A stretch of DNA of 64,000 nucleotides from Zhouia spongiae (GTDB lineage Bacteria; Bacteroidota; Bacteroidia; Flavobacteriales; Flavobacteriaceae), in assembly GCF_022760175.1 (NCBI RefSeq), contig NZ_CP094326.1, positions 372,001 to 436,000 of the forward strand, read 5' to 3'. The translations under genes and the position numbers were made by a program. Each line of letters begins with the position of its first letter. The first letter of the stretch is position 1. The notes beneath the pieces are model-generated. The model saw nothing but the letters and a program-made list of their open reading frames with translations. It was not told the DNA's origin and did no database searches. Below, piece after piece: positions 17,694 through 26,375 of this stretch.

Positions 17694-19157
17694 TTATTTA
17701 TTTAATTGATTTAAAATCTCTTTCACTATTTTATAATCGTCGAAATCAGAACGCACACCATTTACCTCCTGATATGTCTCATGCCCCTTTCCGGCAATCA
17801 GTATGATATCTTTATTATCCGCCAACTGACAGGCAGTTTTAATTGCTTGTTTTCTATCGGTAATCGACATGGTTTTTTTATAATTTTCAGCAGACACTCC
17901 CTTCTCCATATCCTCGATAATTGCAACCGGATCTTCTGTACGCGGGTTATCGGAAGTAAAGATCACCTTGGTGCTCAATGCCGATGCTATATTTGCCATT
18001 TTCGGGCGTTTAGTCTTATCTCGGTCTCCTCCACAACCCACTACTGTTATAAGCTCTTCATTTTTGGTCCGTATACTATTAATAGTCTCAAGAACATTCT
18101 TTAATGCATCCGGTGTATGCGCGTAATCTACAATAGCAGTAATTTTTGATGAGGAAACAAAATATTGAAATCTGCCGCTTACACTTTCCAACTCGCTTAT
18201 GTACCTCAGCACTTCTATTTTATCTAAGCCCAATTCCCTCGCTGCACCATAAATAGCCAGCAGGTTATAAGCGTTAAAACTCCCGATAAGCCTGGACCAG
18301 ACTTCGCTCTCATCAATCTTCAGCAATAATCCGTCAAATTGATTTTCGAGAATCTGAGCCTTGTAATCTGCATAATTTTTTAATGCATAAGCACATTTCT
18401 TAGCTCGGGTATTCTGCAACATTACGAGTCCGTTTTTATCATCAACATTGGTTAGCGCGAATGCAGATTTTGGCAAATGATCAAAAAACAACTTTTTAAC
18501 ATCCCTATACTCGGCAAACGAATGATGATAATCGAGATGGTCGTGTGAGAGATTCGTAAAGACACCACCAGCAAAAATCAGTCCTTCCGTTCTCTTCTGA
18601 TGGATTCCATGCGAGCTGACTTCCATAAAACAAAACTCAACTCCGGCAGCCGCCATCATCCTCATATAACGATTAACAGTAAGCGAGTCTGGCGTTGTAT
18701 GCGTAGCCTTATACTCTTGTTCATCAACCAGTATCTTCACAGTAGACATCAACCCCACTTTGTAACCTGCTTTTTTAAACAACTGGTACAATAATGTCGA
18801 TACTGTCGTCTTACCATTGGTACCTGTCACCCCTACCAGTTTTAAATCCCCTGAAGGGTTTCCGTAAAAATTGGCTGCCATTATTGCCAGCGCACTTTGA
18901 GTATCATCGACCTCTACGTATGTGATACCATTAACAATGACCTCGGGCAGTTTCTCGCACACAATGGCAATGGCCCCGCCGGCTGTAGCCTGGTCTATAT
19001 AATCGTGCCCATCGACAACAGTTCCTCTTATTGCAACAAACACATCATTAAGAGACACTTTCCTCGAGTCGAAATGCATCTCATTAACCGCGACGGAGGT
19101 TCCGCCTGTCACCGCGTTCAGGTTTACCTTATACAATATATCTTTTAACTGCATCAT
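17694..19157 (-). CDS. murE: UDP-MurNAc-tripeptide ligase MurE (meso-DAP type)
   Basis: Mur ligase adding the third stem residue, 487 residues. The ATP loop is TGTNGKTT (111-118), and a histidine-rich segment reads LSHDHLDYHHSF. The motif SDNPRTEDP near residue 400 has Arg after DNP, the signature of meso-diaminopimelate-specific MurE (lysine enzymes have DNPA), so this organism probably has DAP-type peptidoglycan. Two ATGs stand side by side at the start; the first overlaps the ftsI stop. Confidence 0.97.
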   Translation of the reverse strand: MMQLKDILYKVNLNAVTGGTSVAVNEMHFDSRKVSLNDVFVAIRGTVVDGHDYIDQATAGGAIAIVCEKLPEVIVNGITYVEVDDTQSALAIMAANFYGNPSGDLKLVGVTGTNGKTTVSTLLYQLFKKAGYKVGLMSTVKILVDEQEYKATHTTPDSLTVNRYMRMMAAAGVEFCFMEVSSHGIHQKRTEGLIFAGGVFTNLSHDHLDYHHSFAEYRDVKKLFFDHLPKSAFALTNVDDKNGLVMLQNTRAKKCAYALKNYADYKAQILENQFDGLLLKIDESEVWSRLIGSFNAYNLLAIYGAARELGLDKIEVLRYISELESVSGRFQYFVSSSKITAIVDYAHTPDALKNVLETINSIRTKNEELITVVGCGGDRDKTKRPKMANIASALSTKVIFTSDNPRTEDPVAIIEDMEKGVSAENYKKTMSITDRKQAIKTACQLADNKDIILIAGKGHETYQEVNGVRSDFDDYKIVKEILNQLNK

Positions 19158-21151
19158 GAAAGTTGCAAAACAATAGTTTGTCCCTTATTTATTTTTTCTC
19201 CGCTCTTAACGGATTGTTTCCTTACTTTTCCGTTTCCGATCAATTTTACTTTAACCCCCAGATTTTCCAGTATTGACACTGCATCCATACCGCTCATCCC
19301 TTCTACATCAGGTATCGTTTTACTGAAATTCTGGACTTTTGAGTAATAAGCCCTGTATTTTTCATCGACCGAAGGGTTTGATTTTTCCAGGTCTTCTACA
19401 GTATCAATAACAGGTGAGTTTGTATAAATTTTCTGGGCAATGCGTTTAAAAACCGGTCCGGAGACATCGGCTCCATAGATACCGACACTTTTATCCGGCT
19501 CATGTATCACCACTATACATGAATATTTCGGATCATCAGCAGGAAAGAAACCTGCAAAACTGGAAATGTATTGTAACTTCTGGCGGTCTTTTGCCGCGTA
19601 GTTCTTTTGTGCAGTCCCTGTTTTTCCGGCCATTGAAAAATTAGGAGAATAAAGCTTATGGCCGGTACCATGATCTTTTTCGACCACATTTTTCAACAGT
19701 GCCTTCACCTTGTCAATCGTTTCCTGAGAACATATAGAGGAGTTAATAACCTCCTTATCAAATTTTTTCACTGTCCTGTTCCACTCCTTAACCTCTTTTA
19801 TCAATCGGGGCTTTACCATTATTCCGTTGTTCGCAACAGCATTGTAAAAAGCCAGGATTTGAAGCGGAGTCATCTGCACCCCATATCCGTATGCCATCCA
19901 GGGCAAGGCAATTCCACTCCAGCGATTTTTATCGTTCGGATGCGGAATAAAAGGAGTCCCTTCTCCCTTGATCGACAAACCAAGAGGCTCATTCAATCCC
20001 ATATTATAAAGCCGGTTTACAAATCGTTTCGGATCATCGCAGTAAAACTGATCAATGACTTTTACGATTCCCGTATTCGAGGATCTTTCAAATGCCTCAC
20101 CCAAACTTATCTTTCCATATCCTCCCCATTTAGAATCCCTTACCTTGTATCGGTTATAAAACGTAAGCACTCCTTTTTCTGTATCGACAACAAAGTTTGT
20201 ATCCACTACTTTATCTTCAAAAGCAGCCACTAAAGACATCAACTTAAAGGTTGAACCCGGTTCATGAGATTCCCCAATGGCATAATTAAGCTTCTCATAA
20301 TATTTACCCCCTTCAGTGCGACCGAGATTTGAAATAGCTTTCACCTCCCCGCTTTTCACATCCATCACCACCACACAACCGTGATCTGCCTTATATTTTT
20401 CCAATTGCGCCAGCAACGCGTGGTGTGCTATATCCTGAATATTCACATCGATGGTTGAAACCACATCATAGCCGTCTTGTGGCTCCACCTCATTATAATC
20501 CGTTATTGGCTTCCACTGTCCTTTAGCAATCTTTTGCTTCAGGCGATGCCCTTCTTCTCCCTGTAAATACTGGTTAAAGGCGCCTTCCAAACCAACCGGG
20601 TTCGAAGCCCTCTCATAACCAATACTCCTTTTAGCTATTTTTCCTAACGGATACTCTCTTTTAGTTTCCTGCTCTACTATTATACCTCCTTTATAAGAAC
20701 CAAGATTAAACAAGGGGAAACTTTTAATCCTTACATAATCAGTATACCCAAGGTCTCTGGTCAATAGCAGGTACCTGTTTTTAGTCGCTCTTGCCTTTCT
20801 GAACAAATTCTGGTAATAGCTGGAGCTCTTACCAAACATAACCGACATAGAATCTGACAAGGGCTTCACATATTTTTCAAAATTTTCTACTCCCGGAGCC
20901 AAAGCATCAAACCTAATATCGTATTTAGCCACGGATGTTGCCAACAAACTCCCATCATCTGAATACAAATTACCGCGATTAGGCTCTATGGTAAAGTTCT
21001 TCACTGTTCGTTCGCTGGCCAGTTTGCGATATTTGTCACCATCAACCGTCTGTATGGTTATTAACTTTACCACAACAGCAATAGCAAACACAAAGACCAA
21101 CCCTGCTATAGCATACAACCTGTTTAATATGTGTTTTTCTGTTGTCGGCAT
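19154..21151 (-). CDS. ftsI: Septal penicillin-binding protein (FtsI/PBP3-type) with PASTA domain
   Basis: 665-residue class B transpeptidase. It has an N-terminal membrane anchor (about 13-33), a pedestal domain, then a transpeptidase domain with SxxK in HEPGSTFKLMS, SxN in RSSNTGI and KTG in AGKTGTAQ. A C-terminal PASTA repeat (TIPDVEGMSGMDAVSILENL and on) follows; E. coli FtsI lacks it, but Bacteroidota and Gram-positive enzymes often have it. It cross-links septal peptidoglycan with FtsW. The 3' end overlaps the murE start by 4 bases, and only one base separates it from the ftsL-like gene. Confidence 0.96.
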   Translation of the reverse strand: MPTTEKHILNRLYAIAGLVFVFAIAVVVKLITIQTVDGDKYRKLASERTVKNFTIEPNRGNLYSDDGSLLATSVAKYDIRFDALAPGVENFEKYVKPLSDSMSVMFGKSSSYYQNLFRKARATKNRYLLLTRDLGYTDYVRIKSFPLFNLGSYKGGIIVEQETKREYPLGKIAKRSIGYERASNPVGLEGAFNQYLQGEEGHRLKQKIAKGQWKPITDYNEVEPQDGYDVVSTIDVNIQDIAHHALLAQLEKYKADHGCVVVMDVKSGEVKAISNLGRTEGGKYYEKLNYAIGESHEPGSTFKLMSLVAAFEDKVVDTNFVVDTEKGVLTFYNRYKVRDSKWGGYGKISLGEAFERSSNTGIVKVIDQFYCDDPKRFVNRLYNMGLNEPLGLSIKGEGTPFIPHPNDKNRWSGIALPWMAYGYGVQMTPLQILAFYNAVANNGIMVKPRLIKEVKEWNRTVKKFDKEVINSSICSQETIDKVKALLKNVVEKDHGTGHKLYSPNFSMAGKTGTAQKNYAAKDRQKLQYISSFAGFFPADDPKYSCIVVIHEPDKSVGIYGADVSGPVFKRIAQKIYTNSPVIDTVEDLEKSNPSVDEKYRAYYSKVQNFSKTIPDVEGMSGMDAVSILENLGVKVKLIGNGKVRKQSVKSGEKINKGQTIVLQLS

Positions 21152-21152
21152 A

Positions 21153-21467
21153 TTATTTACTTACGACTCTTATTTTTTTTGGAGCTATTGTAGAAGGATA
21201 CAATCCTTTTTTACTCAATTTTTCTGTAACATTACTTTCTAAACGCATTTGCTGCACCTGTTCCCTGACATCCACAAACTCACTTCTTAACTCTAAAACC
21301 TCTTTATTAAGTTTATCCAGGGCAAAAACCTTCTTATCCGCATTATGAGAACTTGTTATCATGACAACTGCCAAAACCGAAGCAAACAAAATAAACTTCC
21401 AGTTCTTGACTGCATCATCACTCACCAGAAACTCTCCTTTTAATATTTCCTGTATCTTCTTTTTCAT
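21153..21467 (-). CDS. ftsL: FtsL-like cell division protein
   Basis: 104 residues with one membrane helix (WKFILFASVLAVVMITSS, about 23-40), then a periplasmic coiled coil (LDKLNKEVLELRSEFVDVREQVQQ) and a short basic end. Topology, size and position between rsmH and ftsI match the divergent FtsL proteins of Flavobacteriaceae. Sequence identity with FtsL elsewhere is low, so the assignment rests on topology and context. It overlaps rsmH by 4 bases. Confidence 0.85.
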   Translation of the reverse strand: MKKKIQEILKGEFLVSDDAVKNWKFILFASVLAVVMITSSHNADKKVFALDKLNKEVLELRSEFVDVREQVQQMRLESNVTEKLSKKGLYPSTIAPKKIRVVSK

Positions 21468-22366
21468 ATCCGCTCTGCGATTCTCAGCTTCGCACTTCTC
21501 GCCCTGTTATTTTCCTGAATTTCTCCAGCAGACGGCACAATCAATCCTCCTATTTTCTTAAACGGCACTTCAACATTCCCATACAAATCTTTCTCCGGCT
21601 CTCCTTCAAACAAACCATTCCTTATAAATCGCTTCACCAACCTATCCTCCAGAGAGTGGTAACTGATCAAACTCAACCGTCCACCCTCAGGCAACAGATC
21701 GGGTGTTTGAAGCAAAAATTCTTTCAATACCTCTACCTCCTGATTCACTTCAATCCGGATAGCCTGATAAATTTGCGCCAGTATTTTCTGTTCTTTAAAC
21801 TTTGGTAAAAACCTGCTCAAAACCTCTTTAAGCTGATTCGTTGTTTTTATAGGCGACTGCTCCCTGGCCTCAACTATGGCTCTTGCTATGGCAGGAGCAT
21901 TCCTCAACTCTCCGTACAAGCTCAACACTCTTCTGAGATCAACCTGCTCATATGTATTCACCACTTCATAAGCCGATAAAGGGCTTTTTTGACTCATCCT
22001 CATATCCAGGCCTGCATCAAAGCGGGTTGAAAATCCGCGCGAACCTTCGTCAAACTGATGTGAAGACACCCCGAAATCGCCCAGAATGCCATCAACTCTT
22101 TTAACGCCGTAAAATCGCAGGAACCTTTTTATATACATGAAATTCTCATTGATAAGTGTAAACCTCTCATCATCTATCGCATTCGACAATGCGTCTTCGT
22201 CCTGATCAAATGCATACAACCTTCCTTCAGCACCCAACCTGCGGAGTATCTCCCTGGAGTGCCCCCCGCCTCCGAATGTTACATCGACATAGACCCCATC
22301 TTCTTTGATAGCGAGGCCGTCAACCGTCTCTTTTAGCAAAACCGGATTATGATAACTCTTGTTCAT
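21464..22366 (-). CDS. rsmH: 16S rRNA (cytosine1402-N4)-methyltransferase
   Basis: SAM-dependent methyltransferase (MraW family), 300 residues. Signature pieces: HNPVLLKETVDGL at the N-terminus, VDVTFGGGGHS as the SAM loop (27-37), GILGDFGVSSHQFD near 94, RGFSTRFDAGLDMRM, and SYHSLEDRLVKRF near 235. It methylates C1402 of 16S rRNA at the decoding centre. It overlaps mraZ by 20 bases and ftsL by 4 bases. Confidence 0.97.
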   Translation of the reverse strand: MNKSYHNPVLLKETVDGLAIKEDGVYVDVTFGGGGHSREILRRLGAEGRLYAFDQDEDALSNAIDDERFTLINENFMYIKRFLRFYGVKRVDGILGDFGVSSHQFDEGSRGFSTRFDAGLDMRMSQKSPLSAYEVVNTYEQVDLRRVLSLYGELRNAPAIARAIVEAREQSPIKTTNQLKEVLSRFLPKFKEQKILAQIYQAIRIEVNQEVEVLKEFLLQTPDLLPEGGRLSLISYHSLEDRLVKRFIRNGLFEGEPEKDLYGNVEVPFKKIGGLIVPSAGEIQENNRARSAKLRIAERI

Positions 22367-22814
22367 TATAGTCTCCCATTACTTCTTCGGCCAAATCCCC
22401 AAAATCAACTGCCGTATCATCGATAGCCTGTTCATATTTTTCCTTATCCCATATCTCAACAATGTTGATTGCCGAAGAAAGCACAACCTCTTTCTGAATA
22501 CCGGCAAAACCAACCAAGTCTTTAGGAATCAACAACCTGCCTGTCGCATCTACTTCCACCATCTTCACACCAGCAGTAAAACGTCTAATAAAATCATTGT
22601 TTTTCTTAACGAAGCGATTAAGTTTGTTCATTTTTTGCATCAGCAAATTCCACTGATCCATCGGATACAATTCAAGGCACGGCTGAAAAACAGAACGCTT
22701 CAGCACAAAACCCTGCTGTAAGACAGGAGACAATTGCCCTTTTAGAGCAACAGGAAGCATCACCCTTCCTTTGGTATCTGCCTTACACTCATATGTTCCA
22801 ATGAAATTGATCAT
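22347..22814 (-). CDS. mraZ: Transcriptional regulator MraZ
   Basis: 155 residues from the chosen ATG. It has two SpoVT/AbrB-like halves: GTYECKADTKGRVMLPVALKG near the start and MVEVDATGRLLIPKDLVGFAG in the middle, each with the DxKGR or DxTGR turn. MraZ forms a ring-shaped DNA-binding multimer that controls its own dcw operon. The frame stays open to 22838, but that ATG lies within a few bases of the -7 box at 22843-22850, at or upstream of the expected transcript start, so the start at 22814 is favoured. It is the first gene of the operon, with three probable MraZ boxes directly upstream. Confidence 0.95.
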   Translation of the reverse strand: MINFIGTYECKADTKGRVMLPVALKGQLSPVLQQGFVLKRSVFQPCLELYPMDQWNLLMQKMNKLNRFVKKNNDFIRRFTAGVKMVEVDATGRLLIPKDLVGFAGIQKEVVLSSAINIVEIWDKEKYEQAIDDTAVDFGDLAEEVMGDYNEQELS

Positions 22815-22842
22815 TAACGAATATAGTTTTCCCTTCAATGTT

Positions 22843-22850
22843 CAAATATA
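22843..22850 (-). promoter_or_regulatory. Probable dcw operon promoter, -7 element TATATTTG
   Basis: An exact match to the Bacteroidota -7 consensus TAnnTTTG. It would place the transcript start near 22837, about 22 bases before the mraZ ATG at 22814. No clear -33 TTG is visible; the MraZ boxes sit where it would be. Confidence 0.6.
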
Positions 22851-22860
22851 AAGATTTATT

Positions 22861-22890
22861 TACCACTTTTTACCACTTTCTACCACTTTG
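22861..22890 (-). promoter_or_regulatory. Probable MraZ operator: three AAAGTGGTA boxes at 10-bp period
   Basis: On the minus strand three consecutive decamers read CAAAGTGGTA, GAAAGTGGTA and AAAAGTGGTA. They sit directly upstream of the -7 element of mraZ. MraZ is known to bind tandem repeats with about one-helical-turn spacing upstream of its own gene (TGGGN repeats in E. coli, AAAGTG-type repeats in Mollicutes). The match in position, period and core sequence makes an autoregulatory site very likely. Confidence 0.8.
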
Positions 22891-23034
22891 TTAATAAATT
22901 TCACCCAACACCAGATAAAACGTACTAAAACATAGATTATCAACATGTTAAAAACTGCTGCAAATTGAATTTTAACACGTTTTTTCTTTAATCCTTTTCT
23001 TCATAAAATTCGTTTTTGAACCTATTTTTAATTT

Positions 23035-23067
23035 TTGATTGATATAATCGTGAAATCCCTATATTTG
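23035..23067 (+). promoter_or_regulatory. Promoter of the alpha/beta hydrolase gene (TTG-N22-TATATTTG)
   Basis: TTG at 23035-23037 and TATATTTG at 23060-23067 are separated by 22 bases, close to the Bacteroidota -33/-7 arrangement. The predicted start point lies within about 10 bases of the first ATG (23079), so the leader is very short. Confidence 0.6.
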
Positions 23068-23078
23068 TTTTTTAGGAA

Positions 23079-23858
23079 ATGCAAACAGCCACTATGGTTC
23101 ACGATATTAAGAAAGAAGGAAAGTTTAGCTATTTAGAGGTTGGTGAAGGCACCCCAATGATCATCCTGCATGGCCTGATGGGAGGCTTAAGCAACTTTAA
23201 TGGCGTTACCGAATATTTCTCGAAAAAAGGATATAAAGTCCTGATCCCTGAATTGCCTATTTACACTATGTCCCTGCTTAAAACTAACGTTAAGAGCTTT
23301 GCCAAGTATTTAGAACAATTTATTGAATACAAACAACTTAACGAAGTTATTCTTTTAGGAAATTCCTTAGGAGGTCACATCGGGTTACTACACACCAAAC
23401 TATACCCTCAAAAAGTCAAAGCACTTGTTATAACAGGAAGCTCGGGACTCTATGAGAATGCCATGGGAGACGGTTATCCTAAAAGGGGGGATTATGAATT
23501 CATCAAGAAGAAAAGTGAAGATGTGTTTTACGATCCTGAAGTTGCCACCAAAGAGATTGTTGATGAAGTTTTCGAAACCGTTAACGACAGAAACAAACTG
23601 GTTAAAACCTTAGCGATCGCAAAAAGTGCCATCCGCCACAATATGGCAAAGGATTTGCCTCATATGCTTACCCCTACATGCATCATATGGGGAAAACAAG
23701 ACAATGTAACCCCTCCTAATGTTGCTGAGGAGTTTCATACGTTACTGCCTGACTCAGACCTGTACTGGATAGATAAATGCGGACACGCCCCGATGATGGA
23801 GCACCCTGATGACTTTAACAACATCCTGGAACACTGGTTGGAAAAAAGAAAATTTTAG
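23079..23858 (+). CDS. Alpha/beta-fold hydrolase
   Basis: 259 residues. The oxyanion region is IILHGLMGG (about 28-36), the nucleophile elbow is GNSLGGH, the acid lies in WGKQDNVTP and the catalytic His is in KCGHAPMMEHP: a complete triad. Members of this group are esterases, lipases or C-C hydrolases, and the substrate is not predictable from sequence. A second in-frame ATG at 23094 is a possible start, favoured if the leader from the nearby promoter is not leaderless. It is followed 3 bases later by engB and probably co-transcribed. Confidence 0.88.
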   Translation: MQTATMVHDIKKEGKFSYLEVGEGTPMIILHGLMGGLSNFNGVTEYFSKKGYKVLIPELPIYTMSLLKTNVKSFAKYLEQFIEYKQLNEVILLGNSLGGHIGLLHTKLYPQKVKALVITGSSGLYENAMGDGYPKRGDYEFIKKKSEDVFYDPEVATKEIVDEVFETVNDRNKLVKTLAIAKSAIRHNMAKDLPHMLTPTCIIWGKQDNVTPPNVAEEFHTLLPDSDLYWIDKCGHAPMMEHPDDFNNILEHWLEKRKF

Positions 23859-23861
23859 ATC

Positions 23862-24470
23862 ATGGATGTTAAGTCAGCTGAATTTGTTGTCAGTAATACA
23901 AATGTTGATAAATGCCCAAAGGATTTCATCCCCGAATATGCATTTATAGGTCGTTCGAATGTAGGTAAGTCATCGCTTATCAATATGCTTGTTCAGCGTA
24001 AAAGCCTGGCTAAAACATCAGGAAGACCGGGAAAAACACAATTGATAAATCATTTTAAGATCAATAATTCCTGGTTTTTGGTTGATCTTCCGGGATACGG
24101 CTACGCTAAAGTTTCGAAATCCGTCAAAAGTAAATTCCAAAAGTTCATTGTTGAATATTTTGAAAAAAGAAAACAACTTGTCTCCGCTTTTGTGTTAGTT
24201 GATGTCAGGCATGAACCTCAAAAAATCGATGTGGAATTTATGCAATGGCTGGGAGAAAACGGCATTCCGTTCTCCATTATCTTTACCAAAGCAGACAAAT
24301 TAAAACCCGGAGCTACAAAGCGCAATGTAGAAAACTACCTTAACGAGCTCATCGAAGACAGCTGGGAAGAGGCTCCGAATCATTTTATTACTTCCTCTTC
24401 TTCCAATGAAGGAAGAGAAGAACTGCTCGGCTATATCGACAACATTAACAGAGAACTCAAACAAACCTAA
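23862..24470 (+). CDS. engB: Ribosome biogenesis GTP-binding protein EngB/YsxC
   Basis: 202 residues, TrmE-Era-EngA superfamily GTPase. G1 is [10 protein letters not shown] (29-38), G3 is DLPGYG and G4 is TKADK, all intact. It assists late maturation of the large ribosomal subunit. It shares a transcript with the upstream hydrolase (3-base gap). Its 3' end overlaps the convergent DUF4252-type lipoprotein gene by 4 bases. Confidence 0.96.
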   Translation: MDVKSAEFVVSNTNVDKCPKDFIPEYAFIGRSNVGKSSLINMLVQRKSLAKTSGRPGKTQLINHFKINNSWFLVDLPGYGYAKVSKSVKSKFQKFIVEYFEKRKQLVSAFVLVDVRHEPQKIDVEFMQWLGENGIPFSIIFTKADKLKPGATKRNVENYLNELIEDSWEEAPNHFITSSSSNEGREELLGYIDNINRELKQT

Positions 24471-24934
24471 TTACTCCGAACTACTTCTGTCCACCCCTTC
24501 CGGATATCACCTATTTTTATATTATTCCCTTCAGCACTGATAATCAGCAGGTCATCTTCGTCGTGTACCCTAAAAATAACCTCTTTGGTTTTACCAAAGC
24601 GATTGTAAAGATACAGGTTCACCAATGTACCGTCATCCTTCAGGTAAAAAAGTTGTTCATAGCCTTTCCCGGAAACAAAATCGTCAAAGCGTTTATTAAG
24701 ACCTTTTGCTCTTTTGTCAAACACCATTACCCTGTATTTGGAAACACCGTCAACAATCTTTTTATACTCATCGAGATCACCCTTATCTACAAACAAATGT
24801 GTTATAAATTTTGACGCTCCCAAAGAGAACACCAAATCCTCTTCGTTTTCTTCCCTGAAAGTATCGTAAGGTGTTTTTACTCCGCAAGACGACAGTAAAA
24901 CCAAAGCACTGAAAACAAAAAACAACTTTTTCAT
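24467..24934 (-). CDS. DUF4252-type lipoprotein
   Basis: 155 residues. The N-terminal signal ends in the lipobox LLSSC (Cys17), so it should be lipidated. The mature part ([20 protein letters not shown], then a [23 protein letters not shown] stretch split by turns) resembles the DUF4252 family of small Bacteroidota lipoproteins. Function is unknown. It converges on engB and lies upstream of no obvious partner. Confidence 0.75.
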   Translation of the reverse strand: MKKLFFVFSALVLLSSCGVKTPYDTFREENEEDLVFSLGASKFITHLFVDKGDLDEYKKIVDGVSKYRVMVFDKRAKGLNKRFDDFVSGKGYEQLFYLKDDGTLVNLYLYNRFGKTKEVIFRVHDEDDLLIISAEGNNIKIGDIRKGWTEVVRSN

Positions 24935-24992
24935 ACGTCTTCTTTTAATGGTTACATCTTAAAGACGAAACAAAGTTGTTTTTGTAACAAGA

Positions 24993-25328
24993 TTATTTTT
25001 TAATTTCCAATTTTTCAGCGAAATACTCACAAAAATCTTTCATTGTGGCGCTCATTTTTTCATCCTGGGTGGCCCTGTAAAAGGTATCCGACATCCCCAT
25101 AAGAGTCTGATGGAAGAATATTTTCATCTCATCGACAGTCATTTCTTTTGTCCACAAATCAATCCGGAGCGTCTCCTTCTTCTCACTGTCCCATACTGAA
25201 AGTAAAACCGCTTTGGCCTCCTCATCAGAAACCCCACCGTCTTCAGCTGTCCATTGTAACTTTTCAGGTACTCTGTTCTCGTCTAACTCTACTTTTAAGT
25301 TTATATTTGAAATATGCTTGCCAGCCAT
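24993..25328 (-). CDS. gldC: Gliding motility protein GldC
   Basis: 111 residues with no signal or membrane segment. The sequence pattern (SNINLKVELDENRVPEKLQW, then DLWTKEMTVDEMKIFFHQTL) matches GldC, a cytoplasmic accessory protein for gliding and the type 9 secretion machinery in Flavobacterium. Its start overlaps the stop of gldB by one base, the conserved gldB-gldC pairing. Its exact role is not known. Confidence 0.9.
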   Translation of the reverse strand: MAGKHISNINLKVELDENRVPEKLQWTAEDGGVSDEEAKAVLLSVWDSEKKETLRIDLWTKEMTVDEMKIFFHQTLMGMSDTFYRATQDEKMSATMKDFCEYFAEKLEIKK

Positions 25329-26284
25329 TATTTTCCTGGTTTATATCTTGAATTATTAAAAATCTCTTCTGTTGACATCTTCAACATTTGCTGCAAAGAT
25401 ACATCATTGTTTTCCATATACGAACGAACTATCTGCCAACCTACATACTGTCCTATCCGCCCCGGAGATTCTGCATCAAAGGACAAGTAAAATTTAGAAA
25501 AAGGCGCAGGCTCTATAAATCTTGTTTTTAACGATTGATCTGTAGAAAAAAGCGCATTGTTGTCTACCAAATGTCGCCAGATATTCGTTTCGTTATTTCT
25601 TGCCCACTGAATTTGTTTTTCGGTATATTTTATTTTTTCAGCATCTGTTTTAAAGGGTATCAAAAGATCCTTGAGGTACAGTTCCTTTCCGTACAGAATC
25701 ATTGCAGCAAGAAAGGTACGGTCTGACGGCAATGTCAATCTGCTCCTGGCAATTTTAGATGCCGCATCAACTACAATCAAATCCGGTTCGAAATCCCTTT
25801 TCAGATATTCCTGAATTCCTGTATAGAACTTATGATCCTTCCCCAGGTAATTATCCAAACCGATCAGCAACAAACTATCTGCATAAATAACACTGTTGCG
25901 GTAATCTACTTCCGTGGTAAGTGTAATTACATCCGGAGGAGTGAAATCATTCAGGTAGTAGGAGGCATGCTGAAACAATGAGTGCAACTGATCTGTCTCT
26001 TTTTTAAAGTCAGGATATACTTTTCCCACCTCTTCAACGAGTTCCGCCTGCAATGTATCGTTCAACCTCTTCACCCATATACTGTCTGGATAGGACTCCG
26101 GAAAAAGCAACGGAAACCTGCTTTTCAGTCCGGGAAGGTTTGAAACATCGGCTCCAGACAGGGCCTTATCAAATCTTTCTACATTAAAAGATACCTCAAT
26201 TTTTGATATTTCCTCTTCTGGTTTATTTTCTTTTCCGCAACTCCATATGATAATCGCAAAAAAAACACCTAAAATTCTCTTCAT
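25328..26284 (-). CDS. gldB: Gliding motility lipoprotein GldB
   Basis: 318 residues. The signal peptide ends at IIWSCGK (lipobox, Cys16). The body matches GldB, including RFDKALSGAD near the N-terminus, a FTPPDVITLTTEVDYRNS segment and SPGRIGQYVGWQIVRSYM near the C-terminus. GldB is an inner-membrane or periplasmic lipoprotein required for gliding in Flavobacterium; the mechanism is unresolved. The order nadE (divergent)-gldB-gldC is conserved in the family. Confidence 0.93.
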   Translation of the reverse strand: MKRILGVFFAIIIWSCGKENKPEEEISKIEVSFNVERFDKALSGADVSNLPGLKSRFPLLFPESYPDSIWVKRLNDTLQAELVEEVGKVYPDFKKETDQLHSLFQHASYYLNDFTPPDVITLTTEVDYRNSVIYADSLLLIGLDNYLGKDHKFYTGIQEYLKRDFEPDLIVVDAASKIARSRLTLPSDRTFLAAMILYGKELYLKDLLIPFKTDAEKIKYTEKQIQWARNNETNIWRHLVDNNALFSTDQSLKTRFIEPAPFSKFYLSFDAESPGRIGQYVGWQIVRSYMENNDVSLQQMLKMSTEEIFNNSRYKPGK

Positions 26285-26318
26285 TTATACAAATTAAAAG
26301 CTAAAGCTATATTATATT

Positions 26319-26347
26319 TTGATAATTAAACGAATACGTTAAATTTG
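26319..26347 (+). promoter_or_regulatory. nadE promoter (TTG-N18-TAAATTTG)
   Basis: TTG at 26319-26321 and TAAATTTG at 26340-26347 match the Bacteroidota -33/-7 pair with 18-base spacing, 28 bases ahead of the nadE ATG. Confidence 0.65.
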
Positions 26348-26375
26348 CCTGCAAAGTTAACGCAAACTTGTTATT

